DNA of 64,000 nucleotides, from positions 2,914,001 to 2,978,000 of the forward strand of contig CADCXC010000003.1 in the NCBI GenBank assembly GCA_902806595.1, given 5' to 3'. Positions 34,319 through 45,195 of this stretch are shown piece by piece. The stretch comes from Pyrenopolyporus hunteri. Lineage: Eukaryota; Ascomycota; Sordariomycetes; Xylariales; Hypoxylaceae. A model generated the notes under the pieces. That model saw only the letters and a list, made by a program, of their open reading frames with translations. It did not search any database and was not told the DNA's origin. The translations under genes and the position numbers were made by a program. Positions within the stretch are counted from its first letter, which is position 1. Each line of letters starts with the position of its first letter.

Positions 34319-36800
34319 ACTGATGTATATCTTTGGTCGACCTGATGTAGATACTGTCCCCCCCACATATCAGTGGCGTTTTCTGGATGTAGGTCTATGC
34401 ATAGTTCGGCAGTAGATCAAGTGATACAATCAAATCCTCGTCAAATGAAAGCTGCAGGCTCGATGTCTTCCTTCGATGTCTTCGTTGTCCGGCCTGGGCG
34501 CTAGGCTTTGCGTACTTTGAGTAAAGCTACCCACCTACATGGTACTACATATACCTACCTAGATACGAAGTCGTACATAAGGATAGTCAACCGGATGACT
34601 TAACATACGTTAGAGGTATATATATATATATATATATTTCAGCTGACATTTATGTCTATTAAACCCAAGGCATACACATACACAAAAGCACCTATATACC
34701 TTTGTCAAGGGAGTTGTCGTTTTGCTTGGCAACCATGGCGGCAAAGCATGGTTTAGTGGGATGTTTATAGGTGGTGGTAGGTACTAAATGTCCAGGCGTC
34801 GCCAAATAATGGAGGGTTAAAATAGCGCGAATGTTTCCGGTCCAACCCCCCCACCCACGTCTTCCCGCTACGGGATTTAAGGAAGCCACACATCCATGAT
34901 CTGCATGTGGCTGATGTGATGCGTCGGCTGGTAGAGCTCTAGCCCAGTGAGGCCGTCGTGAATCTGTGTTAAACAAATACATTTAACTTTAGACATGTTC
35001 CTTGCATAATCAGTTGTAAGATGTGATATCGGTGCCCGGAAGAGTTTCCAACAAATCGGAGTAGATGCATAATCACCTGCATATTTATTATGTATATATT
35101 TTGTGTTATCATGTACATTCAACGGTTTAAAATGTAAGGGTGTTGTTACGACCTAACTAAGATGCATATCTATGCCCATTAATTATCGAGTTAAGCCCGC
35201 TTGGCCAATCTGCGATCCCAGCCCGACACTTAACCATTTTACCTTCGCGTACTAAGGAATTCCTCTCTTTAAACATATATGGTCAGTCCTTTACCTCTAT
35301 TTTCAACTTCATGCTATAGTATTCAAAACGCCTGTCATAAACTGAAATCATTTTCCGTATTTATACACTCATTAGCTTTTCTGTTCTGAAGGAACTCATA
35401 TCCCCATACCCTTATAACTTAAGACATCGTGGTTTACCCGCCACCGTTCAACCCCTTTCTCCTTTTTATACCTACATTTTCATGGGTCTTGTTACCATAC
35501 AGCTAAACGTCCTTATACCCTAAGGCGAAATCGAGGTTGTACCTCGCATTTCTACCAAACCTCAGGGTAAGTTCGCAAGGGTTTATTTAACGGCCTCGGA
35601 TATTCTAAGGTCTGAAGCTCAGCAATCAACCTGTTGATGTAAGTTGGTCTAGCTCATCTTAATTCGACGTTAGTACGCCATGCTCAGAGCCGTGCACCTG
35701 ATATTTAAGTTATCACTTTCGGGGCTCGGTTCCTAAAACTCCTTCTGATAATCATTCTCACATTTTAAGTCCTCAATAGTGCTAACACGCACTCAATAGC
35801 ATCTTCCCTACTTGCCATCTAGGTTGGGCGACTTCAAGATTAAGACGCAACTTCCAAGTTTGAAATTCGGTGGCTAAAGTATTGAACTACCAGAAGCTTT
35901 CTCGAATGAAAGAGGCAGTTAGGACACCGAATTAGACCCATAAGGCGTGGGTCCTTCGATTATTGCCCTTTTGAAGCTGAAGGATTACCTCTTATTGGCT
36001 CCGTGGGTGTGTGTACTTTACATACTGCCTGACTCTTGGAAAGCTTCCTACCTACCTAACTACCCGGGTAGCGAAGTTACCACATGCAACCCAAGGCGGC
36101 GATTGCAGATAAATATAATATCTATTTGCGGTGTGACTTCCGTTCCTCAGCGGACTGGTAAGCATCCTCGGTCTCCGTCGCTACCCCCCATAGCTCTTCC
36201 ATTTTTATCTCCACGTCTGCAACGTATGAGCATAGGGGCAAGCGAATATCAGCTCCTCCCTTTCTCGCGATCTCCTTACTATATTCACTATAATAATCAT
36301 TCCTTCTTCCAAGCTGCAGCAGTCCTTCCTAACACTCATTATCCAGAAACGTACCCGGCCAGATAAGACCGCCAGGCCCTACAACCGTTATTTTTAATAG
36401 TTTCGACGTCTATTTTCGGGGCCTCGACCAGAACAACGGTAGGCTATGTCTGTTCTTACTAGTTTCGAGGACACCCTTATGGGTTGAAGGTGCAATGTGC
36501 ACATATTTCCTGCTTCGCGCTTCTTCTCGGACTTGACGTTGCCCACACAACAGTTTCCCCTTCACTCCACCAAGAATCAGATACCTGCCTCGACAGACTT
36601 CCAGATTCAACTCATAGCCATCCCGCCCCTGTTCTTAAAAGCATCTCAAACACCGCCTAGACGCTCCCACAAACGCAATACTCAAAATATTGTCTCCTTC
36701 CCTAGTTCGCCCAAACCTGTAATAGCGGTTAGCGAGGTTGCCTTATCATTAACATCTACATCTAACTCCGTATATAGGCGCGCCCCCGAATATAGCCACG
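34319..36800. other. Intergenic region, PQ-loop gene / duplicated-module nuclear protein
   Basis: About 2.5 kb. It holds a TA microsatellite (34617-34637), a few TAGG/CCTA tracts (34525-34560) and long T/C-rich stretches from 35200 on that resemble a fungal promoter and 5' leader. An open frame at 35947-36366 (139 codons) has no recognisable domain and is not called. Confidence 0.6.
34617..34637. repeat. (TA)n microsatellite
   Basis: Ten uninterrupted TA units. Confidence 0.95.
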
Positions 36801-38203
36801 ATGCCTGTTCCTCAGAACAAGACCAACTTTAAGACCTACGAGGCTAGCACTCGCCTGCTAGCCGCCGTGCTTGCCTCCATCAATGGCAAGGTCAAGCTCA
36901 ACTTCAATGGTATGTGTACCTCGGTCTTCTTATGATTAGTCACTTGAATAATCTACCATCACCCCCCGGCTCTTCTCTCGGCTGCGTCCTTCATGTGTCT
37001 CCCATTCGGCGGCTAGTGAGCGAGAGCGTAACCAGCACCATACATACTCCAATCCCATCACAGAGGGAGAAGTTGATGTATAATCTTCTTTTTTTTTTTC
37101 CTTTTAAATACCTACGATTAGGAGCCCCTAGCCCCTCCCCTCCTCAGCTTGACTATATACCATACCTGGTCTCATGTACACTTTCCGGTGCTGATGTGGC
37201 GGTAGACCTGGCTGCTCTGATGGGCGGAGGCACTACAGGGTCTGCTGTGGATCATCGCTTGCGTCCTGTCAAACAACTGGCCAAGATGCAAGTTCAGTGG
37301 CTGAAGAAAAACAAGGACCCTGGCGAGCTGCCCGTCGACACAGGAGGTATATCCCATATTACTCTCTCATTGTCGCATCACCCACACCCGCATTTACTAT
37401 CCCTGCCCGACTAAGGGAGGAAGGAAAACTAACGATCCCTCGCAGAGATCCAGAAGCTCTTCGGCGAGTCCACAGCCGCCGGCATCGAGTGGCAGTTCCG
37501 CGAAATCAAAGCCCTCGGCCGCGCGCAACAGCAGGCCGTCGAGGAGGGCAAGAACCCCGCGGAACTCAAACTCGGTACACCATCACGCGCGAAGTCCTCT
37601 GCCGCATCAACGCCCGGGAGCAGAGGCGTCCGCACGCCTTCCACCGCCGGCGGCTCGAAGCGCAAGCGGGCCGGTCCTATCTCCAAGAAGATGGTCACCA
37701 TGTCCGAGGAGAGTAGCAGCAACGAGAACACCTCGTCCGACTACGACGCCAAGGATGTGAACACCAGCATCGACGTCGACATCGAGGCCGACGACGACGA
37801 CGACGTCCAGATTACCCCGACGCCCAAGCGACGCAACTTCGACGCCCCCGCGTCGTCCGACGTTACTAAGACCGGCCGCACCCCGCTTCCTCTTCCCTTG
37901 TCCGCCAGGAAGAACGGCGTGTCGCGTTCCCTCTTTGGCAACGGTGCCAAGACTACGTCCCCAGCCCAGGCACCAGCAACGGCACCAGCAACGGCACCAG
38001 CAGCCAACGGCAACGGCACCATCGAGGTCGTCGACCTAAGCGATGACGACCCCCCTGCACCAAAGACGGCTCCGCGCAATACCCATGTGAAGGCCGAACT
38101 CGGGCTCGAGGAGGACACCTTAGTAACACAGGGTGGCCGCGACTCCTTTTCGCACGGGGTCGCTTTCGAGGACGACTACGAGCTCGCGGATGGCGAGGCT
38201 TAA
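36801..38203 (+). CDS. Uncharacterised nuclear protein with duplicated helical module and SUMO-interaction-like motif
   Basis: Three exons (36801-36909, 37206-37346, 37446-38203) give 335 residues with phase kept through both introns (296 and 99 nt). I do not recognise a named family member. Two related modules are visible: NDLAALMGGGTTGSAVDHRLRPVKQ and GEIQKLFGESTAAGIEWQFREIKALGR, resembling a small helix-turn-helix-like repeat common in fungal hypothetical proteins. The C-terminal half is disordered: basic SKRKRAGPISKK (likely nuclear signal), Ser-rich and acidic runs (ADDDDDVQI), an APAT repeat, and IEVVDLSDDD at about 276-285, which fits a SUMO-interacting motif. A DNA- or chromatin-associated role is inference. 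Codon use is GC-rich like neighbouring housekeeping genes. Confidence 0.85.
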
Positions 38204-39064
38204 CGTCTCCGCCCTAATTTGGGCTACGGCCCGGTGCGAGCGAATATACCTTCCTACCTAGGTAGATACGTCGCATCGCAACACCATAAACACACCATTC
38301 ATTCCCCACCTCTTCGCTCTTCCTCCCCTCCCGGCGTTCTCGATGGCGAGTGATGGGTTCTGCGGCGTCTGGCTCCACTCTGATTTCTTTCTTTCCGCTT
38401 CCTTCGTCATCCCAACGACTACTTCGCGGGAGGATCGTTGTCGATCCGCCGCATATTATCATACATGATGCTGCTGAGGAAACCCCCCCCCTTCAGCGCG
38501 GATTAGATTATACGCCACGTAAAAAATTTGCGGAAATGTTCTTTGTTTCTTTCGAGGTTGCGCTATTCGCTTTAGGTTCGGTCGGATAAAGGGAAGGGGA
38601 GGTGGGGAGAAATAAAGTAAAAAGTAATGGATGGGCGGTTAGGTGATACGTACCCGTATAAAGTGAGGTAGTTTGCGTCTTTCTCGTTAGGGGAGAGGAT
38701 GCGAGTTGGTGACAATTTAGGGGCTCAGTGGTATACGAGAGGCGCTGAGATGGGTTGCGCAAAAACAGCCATGTTTGCCGCTCTTTCATCCTCATCTATA
38801 GCTTTCACCCGTCTTGTGGCTGGCTTACGATGATTTATGCTGTTAATTGTCCTTCAAGCTTAGGTCCGCGAGGCCATTAACCGGCAGATACATGTCCGGC
38901 CAGCTCTTTAAGGCTCGACGATAGCCCGAAGAAAGTTTCCATACTACAATAAATTTCGAGAATGCCTCAAGATCCGCGAACAAATTAGATAGATGCTACC
39001 GGCTTGGTCTATCTGGCTAGGTAGATGAAACTACTCTCAAATACCGTCCCGTTCATCTCCGTTT
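38204..39064. other. Convergent intergenic region
   Basis: 861 bp between the 3' ends of two genes. It holds the 3' untranslated regions. Short open frames here have no coding character. Confidence 0.65.
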
Positions 39065-41095
39065 TCAATTCAAAAGCAAGTTCCATAACGCATCCTTGTC
39101 GATATAATCATGGTGAATGATATTTACCAGCCACGAATCCGCCTTAGCCCTCTCTAGCAACTTTTCGCTTTCCGATCCTTTTCCATAGACCCGTGCCCAC
39201 TCGCCAAAGATGCCAAACGCCTCCTCGCTCCATGCCCTGAAGCTCACTTCTTCTATGATCGTAGGGGTGATGATTTCTTTCCCCGGAAAGACGCCCCATG
39301 TAACCGCGTTCGTGCTCGGTTGTTTCACCTCGCCGGCCAACCCGCCGGTCATGTCCGAAGAGACGAAATCTCCGGCGGCGTTTGCTGCGTAGAAGCAAAT
39401 TGTGTCCTGTACCTCGGAATTCTGGAGCTTTTCGAGCAACTCCTTCCACTCCGCCGAAGGGATGAAAAACTCGACGAAAGCCTTCTGAAAGACGAATCCT
39501 TGCTGTGGACCCCAGCCGAAGATAGGGTCCGAAGAGCGCAGTCCGTTCACGGCCGGCTGAGACGCCACGGTCCACCAGCCCTTGGAGTTCAGCCGTATGA
39601 GTTGGTCGGTGATAACCCGAGTTTCCTCATTGAATTCCTCCTCGCTCCACGGAATAGCTGACAGTTCTCCTTTGAGATGGCGCACGAATAGGTCGTTGAT
39701 ATCTTCTCGTTTAGTGGGATAGCCCCAGAGGTTGACGGCTTGAGCATGAGAGACGTGCAAACTAGGCCCGTATCCGTCTATCTCACCATAAGCCGGCGAT
39801 CTAGCATCACCCCACCTACCGTTCGGGAAGTCGTCCCATGTAGCTTCTCGGCCCAAAACACCCTCTCCTTCCGATATTGCGAGGGTATTCGCTCGGCTGT
39901 TGATAGGTTCTGCCGGTATACTAGCCTCCGCCGACGTGGCTTCGTACTCCGGGTGTGACACTGACCGTCCGGAGATAATGACTCGGTTGTGAGGTTCCGA
40001 GCCGACGTTAGATTGCCTCCGGCTTCTGGAGTTATCTCTGGGTGCGGTGAGATGGTCGTGATCTGAAGACCCGTTGACTTGAAGTTCTGGGATCTTAGAG
40101 ATAAGATCGTCGACGATCGCATCTTCCTCGTTGGGAGTACTGGGCGGTATGAGATTCGTCCTTTCGATGACGAATGATACAGCTTTTTCGAGATTCAAGG
40201 TATAGAAGTGGAAGCCTCTGGGACCGGTCGTTCTGCCCGTAATCTCCTTCACCTTCTCGACAATCTCGCATAGGATATCTACACCAACGCTCTTGACCTT
40301 CTCATCATCCATCCTTACGGCATCTAGCCGAGACATTATTGCGTCAGGTATTTTGGCGTGGCTAAGCTTGGTCGTCCTTTTGATCATCTGGTAGCTCTGA
40401 ATGGGCATCAGTCCAGGAATAATTGGTATCGTCTTGAAAGCGCCGCTAGGGTGGTTCCTCAAAGTCTGCTCAAACTTGTCGTAGGCTTCTACATCAAAGA
40501 ACAGCTGAGTCATGAGGAAGTCGGCTCCCGCAAGGGTCTTCTCGACAAGATAGGGGAGATCATGCTCCAGACTCTGGCCCAGAGGATGACTCTCATCGGC
40601 ATGGCCTTCGGGATAGGCCGCGACGCCAATACAGAAGTAATCGCCATGAGTCTTCCTTATATACCGCACTAGGTCGACAGCCCACGTGAAATTCTCGTCT
40701 ATGGCGTCCTCAGGGTTATCGTTCGGGTCCTGGTATTCCGCGGCTCTTGGGGGGTCGCCTCTCAAAGCCAGGATGTTCCTAATACCCAATACCTTGGCGT
40801 CTTCTAACGCCCTATCGATCAACTTTCGGCTCATGTTCGTACAAGTCAAATGTAGACATGTTGTCAGGTTCAGCTCCCTTTGACATATTTCGGCTAACTC
40901 CAGCGACTTAGTAGCAGTTGATCCTCCAGCGCCCCAAGTCACGTTTACGAAAAGAGGCCGTAAAGCTCGTGCCATCCGATCAAGACGGTCGCGTAGATTC
41001 GAGAATCCCATAGCAGTCTTTGGCGGGAAAAACTCGAGGGAAACATAATTGGAGTCGGCCGGCAGAGCGGCTATCTTGTCCGTGATCTTTTCCAT
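39065..41095 (-). CDS. MET12: Methylenetetrahydrofolate reductase, MET12 type
   Basis: Single exon, 676 residues. MTHFR reduces 5,10-methylene-THF to 5-methyl-THF, supplying methyl groups for methionine synthesis in the cytosol. The N-terminal FAD barrel (to about residue 310) shows SLEFFPPKT (catalytic Glu), NVTWGAGGS, HLTCTNMSR, NILALRGDPPR, GVAAYPEGH and FHFYTLNLEKAV. A Ser/Arg-rich linker (about 325-405) follows. The C-terminal regulatory (S-adenosylmethionine-binding) part has ATWDDFPNGRWGDARSPAYG, SQPAVNGLRSSDPIFGWGP and VTWGVFPGKEI. The wording of the barrel (SLEFFPPKT, AYPEGH) fits yeast Met12 rather than Met13, so a Met13-type paralogue probably exists elsewhere. It is divergent from the aminotransferase gene. 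Confidence 0.95.
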   Translation of the reverse strand: MEKITDKIAALPADSNYVSLEFFPPKTAMGFSNLRDRLDRMARALRPLFVNVTWGAGGSTATKSLELAEICQRELNLTTCLHLTCTNMSRKLIDRALEDAKVLGIRNILALRGDPPRAAEYQDPNDNPEDAIDENFTWAVDLVRYIRKTHGDYFCIGVAAYPEGHADESHPLGQSLEHDLPYLVEKTLAGADFLMTQLFFDVEAYDKFEQTLRNHPSGAFKTIPIIPGLMPIQSYQMIKRTTKLSHAKIPDAIMSRLDAVRMDDEKVKSVGVDILCEIVEKVKEITGRTTGPRGFHFYTLNLEKAVSFVIERTNLIPPSTPNEEDAIVDDLISKIPELQVNGSSDHDHLTAPRDNSRSRRQSNVGSEPHNRVIISGRSVSHPEYEATSAEASIPAEPINSRANTLAISEGEGVLGREATWDDFPNGRWGDARSPAYGEIDGYGPSLHVSHAQAVNLWGYPTKREDINDLFVRHLKGELSAIPWSEEEFNEETRVITDQLIRLNSKGWWTVASQPAVNGLRSSDPIFGWGPQQGFVFQKAFVEFFIPSAEWKELLEKLQNSEVQDTICFYAANAAGDFVSSDMTGGLAGEVKQPSTNAVTWGVFPGKEIITPTIIEEVSFRAWSEEAFGIFGEWARVYGKGSESEKLLERAKADSWLVNIIHHDYIDKDALWNLLLN

Positions 41096-42227
41096 GTCGA
41101 ACAGCTCAGATTAGTATAGCTCGTTTTAAATACCCAGCTCTTCCAAAAACAAGACGGTAAATATTCGACTAGCGGGTCCCTCGTCTCCGTTTCTAACCTC
41201 AGCTTTCTTGAGCTGGCTTAAGGTAGATTGGATGCTAGCCGTAGAGAGAGCAAAGCGATGATATATGCAGGGATTGGTTCGGTAGGGACGGACGGCATGA
41301 AAGATATCAGGTAGAAGAATTGCGACTGAGACGGGAAACGTATATGTTCAAAATATCGTAGACATATGAACGTGATAGTCACTCTAAAGAGGAAGGGTTA
41401 AGTCTTGCAAATTGGGTAGCATATTTGCCTCTGCTCGTTATTAGGATTTGTAGTTGATATAATCGTAAGAGTTGTAGAGTAGGTAGTTGATAGTAGATAA
41501 AGGGTCTCTGCGGAAATTTTACAAGATTCCCATCACAGAGGTCTGACATCGGATGTGGGGTACCTGCAAGGGACCCCGCGTTCGCGATAGGTACCGTTGT
41601 ACAAAATGTACGGAGCTTTTGCCTCTTACCTAATAAAGTAACATTACATAGGTACCTACCTAAGTAGATTACATGCCTACCGGTTGAGCATAGGTTGAGT
41701 TAAGGTGGGAATGGAGTGGCGGTTACGCTTCCCATGTTCGGCCTGGACCTTGGCATAAGGTAAAGGTATCTAGGTACCTAGGTAGGTACCTAGGTGCGTA
41801 GTAAGACCCCTGAAAGTCGCTTCTCGGAATTCTTCCCAAAAGCCGCTAGGCTATCGGCTTCCCTTATCGCATTTCTAATCAACATGTTGTTGAGTCGGTT
41901 TTGCCAATTCACCTAATTATAGCGTGCCCATCGACTACCTAGGCATTACCTTGAAATGATGGATACCCTAGGTATATCTATATGTACTTTTATTAAGATA
42001 AGGCCGTGATAGGGGGCGGCCTATGCTACCTATCTATTTGTACTCGACATGGTATAGGCAGCCATATATTCGTCCTCTTCATCTTCATCTTCATCTTCCC
42101 TGTCGTGAAAGTTGTTACCTCTGCAACTTTATCTATATGCACTTGAAAACCAAGTACCTTCCATCAGATATACGCAGTTCCAATCTCTCATTCGAGAGCC
42201 CTTGAACCAGGTTCAAATTAGGTCACC
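41096..42227. other. Divergent promoter region, MET12 / aminotransferase
   Basis: 1.13 kb with no gene. It contains a dense TAGG/CCTA palindromic cluster (41640-41665 and 41767-41796) and a CTTCATCTTCAT run near 42080. Both promoters must lie here; no specific factor site is claimed. Confidence 0.65.
41767..41796. repeat. CCTAGGTA palindromic cluster
   Basis: Three overlapping CCTAGGTA-type palindromes within 30 bp, in the MET12/aminotransferase spacer. Confidence 0.85.
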
Positions 42228-44282
42228 ATGGAAGCGCATAACGATAATGCCGTCGATGTCGCCGACGCGGAGAGACCTTTACCGAAAGACATGTCCCATC
42301 ACTTCTCGGATGTCACCAAGGCTCGCGCGCCCAGTAAAACAAAGGAATTCTACAAATACTTCTTGATCCCCAACATTGGTCAGCTTGCTGGAGGTACGAA
42401 ATACCAATAATCCCGCCTTATCGGTGGTGGCGTAGACGCTGTGCTATAATGCTGATCCAATGACTTAGGACTTCCTAACGCCCACCTCTTCCCTTTCGAT
42501 ACCCTAGAAGCCCAGACTGCGAGACCGGATCGATGGACCCCGTCGCCCAACTATCCCGACCCGGATGACCTGCTATCTCCCGAGATGGCTGCGACCTCAG
42601 TCTCGGATCCCACGGCCGCCCACGTCGTCGTGCCTCACGATGCGCCGACCTCAGACGCTAAGAAGAAGATAGATCTCGCTTCCGCCCTACAATACGGCCA
42701 GGCCGATGGATATCCGCCGTTGCTCTCCTTCGTCCGCCAATTCGCTCGTGACTGCTTGCATCCGAACGTGCCTTACAGGGGAGGACCAGAGGTTGTCTTT
42801 ACAGTCGGTTCGACAGATGGTATGTCCAAGGCTTTAGAGGTCTTCACCAACATTTGGGTGGAAGGAAAGAACGACATCCGGGACCGGCCAGGCCTGCTAA
42901 CCGAAATATTCATGTACTCCAACGTGCTCACGCAGACGGAACCCCGTGGTATTCAGATCGTCCCCGTCGAAATGGATGAAGAGGGTATGGCGCCATATGG
43001 CCCTGGAAGTTTGGATGATGTCCTTGGGAATTGGGATTACAACAAGGGTAGAAGGCCTCACTTGATGTACACCGTCACGTAAGTTTCACACATACCCGAA
43101 CATTCATCTACGACGACATCCGACTTCAGTTAGAAAAAGCTCCTAGCGCCGGCCTACTCGGGAAACATGTGTAGTATGCTGACGAGAAGGCTCCATAGGA
43201 TGGGTCACAACCCGACAAGCGGTGTCTTATCGTTGGAGAGGAGGAAAGAATTATACTCGATCTGCAGCAAATATGACGTCGTTATCATCGAAGACGACCC
43301 CTATTGGTATCTCCAGTATCCATCGGCGCAGATCGAAGAGGCAAAGGCGAGGAATCTGGCCGTGCCTGAACCTAAGCTGGCAAATACCCTCGAAAAGAAA
43401 TCCGGGTACCCGTTCATAGATTCTCTTACGCCGTCTTTCCTAAGTGTCGATGTAGATGGACGAGTTGTGAGACTAGACACTTTCTCCAAGACAGTTGCGC
43501 CTGGCTGTCGGATGGGATGGGTTACCGCATCGCCAGCAATATGCGAGCGCGTCCTACGCATTAGCGAGTCAGGCACCCAGCAGCCCTCCGGATTTGCCCA
43601 AGTTGTCATTGCCGAGACTATCATGGGACCACAAGCCGAGGCTGCGGCGGAGTTCGCTTCTCGATCTCCCAAGGACCGCTCAGCCTTCAATGGTTGGAAA
43701 ATGGACGGCTGGGTCCGGTGGCTTGCCGGCCTACGCGGTCAGTACGAGAGGCGCATGAACCGGATGTGCAAGGTCCTCGAGGAGAACTCATACCAATTAA
43801 AGCAGTCAACGCCGATGCGCGAGTCTGATGCTGATTGGGGCGTCATCACCAAGACTCAGCTATATGACTTTAGATGGCCGCGAGGCGGCATGTTCCTCTG
43901 GCTTCATATGCGATTCGAGACGCACCCGCTATGGAAAGCCGCCGGTTCAAGGGGCAACATTATCAACGGCACCGCGCTTTCTATGGCGCTCATGATATTC
44001 CTAACGCGCAAGCCATATCTGGTACTCGTCAGCCCAGGCCTGATGTTCAGTGCGACCCCGCGAATCCGTGCCGAGAGAGGATGGGCATACTACCGGATAT
44101 GCTTCGCCGCCGAGTCGGAAGAAAACATCGATTCCTGCTCCCTGCGTTTTACCGAGGGCGTCCAGAAATTTTGGCGCATCAAGAACGTGAAAGAGCTGGA
44201 GTCGCTTTTAGACGATGTAAACAGCGCGCAGAAGGAGGACATGACGGGCCTAGTAAACCTGAGTAGTTGGATGGGTTGTTAA
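42228..44282 (+). CDS. PLP-dependent class I/II aminotransferase (aromatic / 2-aminoadipate type)
   Basis: Three exons (42228-42393, 42469-43078, 43199-44282) give 619 residues, phase-consistent across introns of 75 and 120 nt. Fold-type I aminotransferase marks: AGGLPNAHLFPFDT, LQYGQADGYPPLLSFV, VGSTDGMSKALE, TMGHNPTSGVLSLERR, IIEDDPYWYLQYP, and the Schiff-base lysine in DTFSKTVAPGCRMGW (Lys about 356). It resembles Aro8-like fungal enzymes and the fission-yeast aminotransferase SPAC56E4.03, acting on aromatic amino acids, kynurenine or 2-aminoadipate with 2-oxoglutarate; the substrate is not decidable from sequence. It is longer than the bacterial enzymes because of extra N-terminal (about 50 residues) and internal segments. 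Probably cytosolic, as no targeting peptide is obvious. Confidence 0.92.
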
Positions 44283-45195
44283 GAAGATTTTCGTTGCGAA
44301 ATATTAGGGAAACCTACCCGTCAGACGTGTCAGATGATCTATGGTTTACATCCGCTAGTCTGAGTTGTCGTCATGTAATAGCGTCGCTCTCGAAGTTTGA
44401 TTAGAGGTACCGACTATTTACGTATATACTATATATTTTCCTCCGAGCCAGGTCTAATTCCTCTTCGCGATCGAGGTAATTAAGGCATAAGCCCAGGGAA
44501 TAGGCCTAAGATAAGAATAGGTAGGTACCTAGGTAGTCAGTCCTAATTGTGTTCGCTTGCATAGTACGAACGGCACCGACAGTAGAGTTGGGACTCATCC
44601 AGATAGCCATATCCACCATTAAAATATAGCTGTTGCCGTCCTAAACTCACGACGGATGACGGGCTTTGCAACCAGTATTACCACATCTTTGGTCAAGTGA
44701 GGCCGAAAAGTTAATAGTCGGTCATGTCCACCGTTCGACCCTACTTAGGTGCCTATACCTACCTGTTATTCGAGGAGGGAACTAAATCGCGAGTTGTAGA
44801 TATTTTATAACAGGCCGTAGACGGTAATGGAGGATAGTGTTAAGCAGCGATATTCTCCTGCAAGTAGCCCAATCATAGCAATAAAGAAGAGGAAGAGGCT
44901 GGTTATCTCGAGTAAGGGCAAAACTTGTCTTATAAAGCAATAGGTACCCTGGTAGGCACTATAGATTTACGGCATACGGATTCACAAGACACGGATAAGC
45001 CTAGGTCGGCAGGTTGTTATCAGCTCATATGTAGAAACGGCAGCGTACCATGAAGATCACCGATTAAGTAGGAAGTGTGGCGATCAGAATGAGAATGTCC
45101 ATTGATTCATGAGACCCTATGATCCATTACGCCATAACTATTGCAACCAATTCACCGTTTCCCTTTCCCTAGACTGTGCTGCTCACCAAGCTAGT
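44283..45195. other. Convergent intergenic region, aminotransferase / RPL4
   Basis: 913 bp between two 3' ends with a few TAGG/CCTA tracts (44518-44540, 44745-44765, 44940-44960). No gene is supported. Confidence 0.65.

Noticed and set aside
35947..36366. 139-codon open frame upstream of the duplicated-module gene
   Set aside because: Composition is Pro/Ser/Leu of a pyrimidine-rich leader, no domain or membrane pattern, no supporting introns; more likely 5' leader or promoter.
36497..36832. 111-codon frame overlapping the start of the 36801 gene
   Set aside because: It runs out of frame into the first exon of a gene whose own phase is confirmed over two introns.
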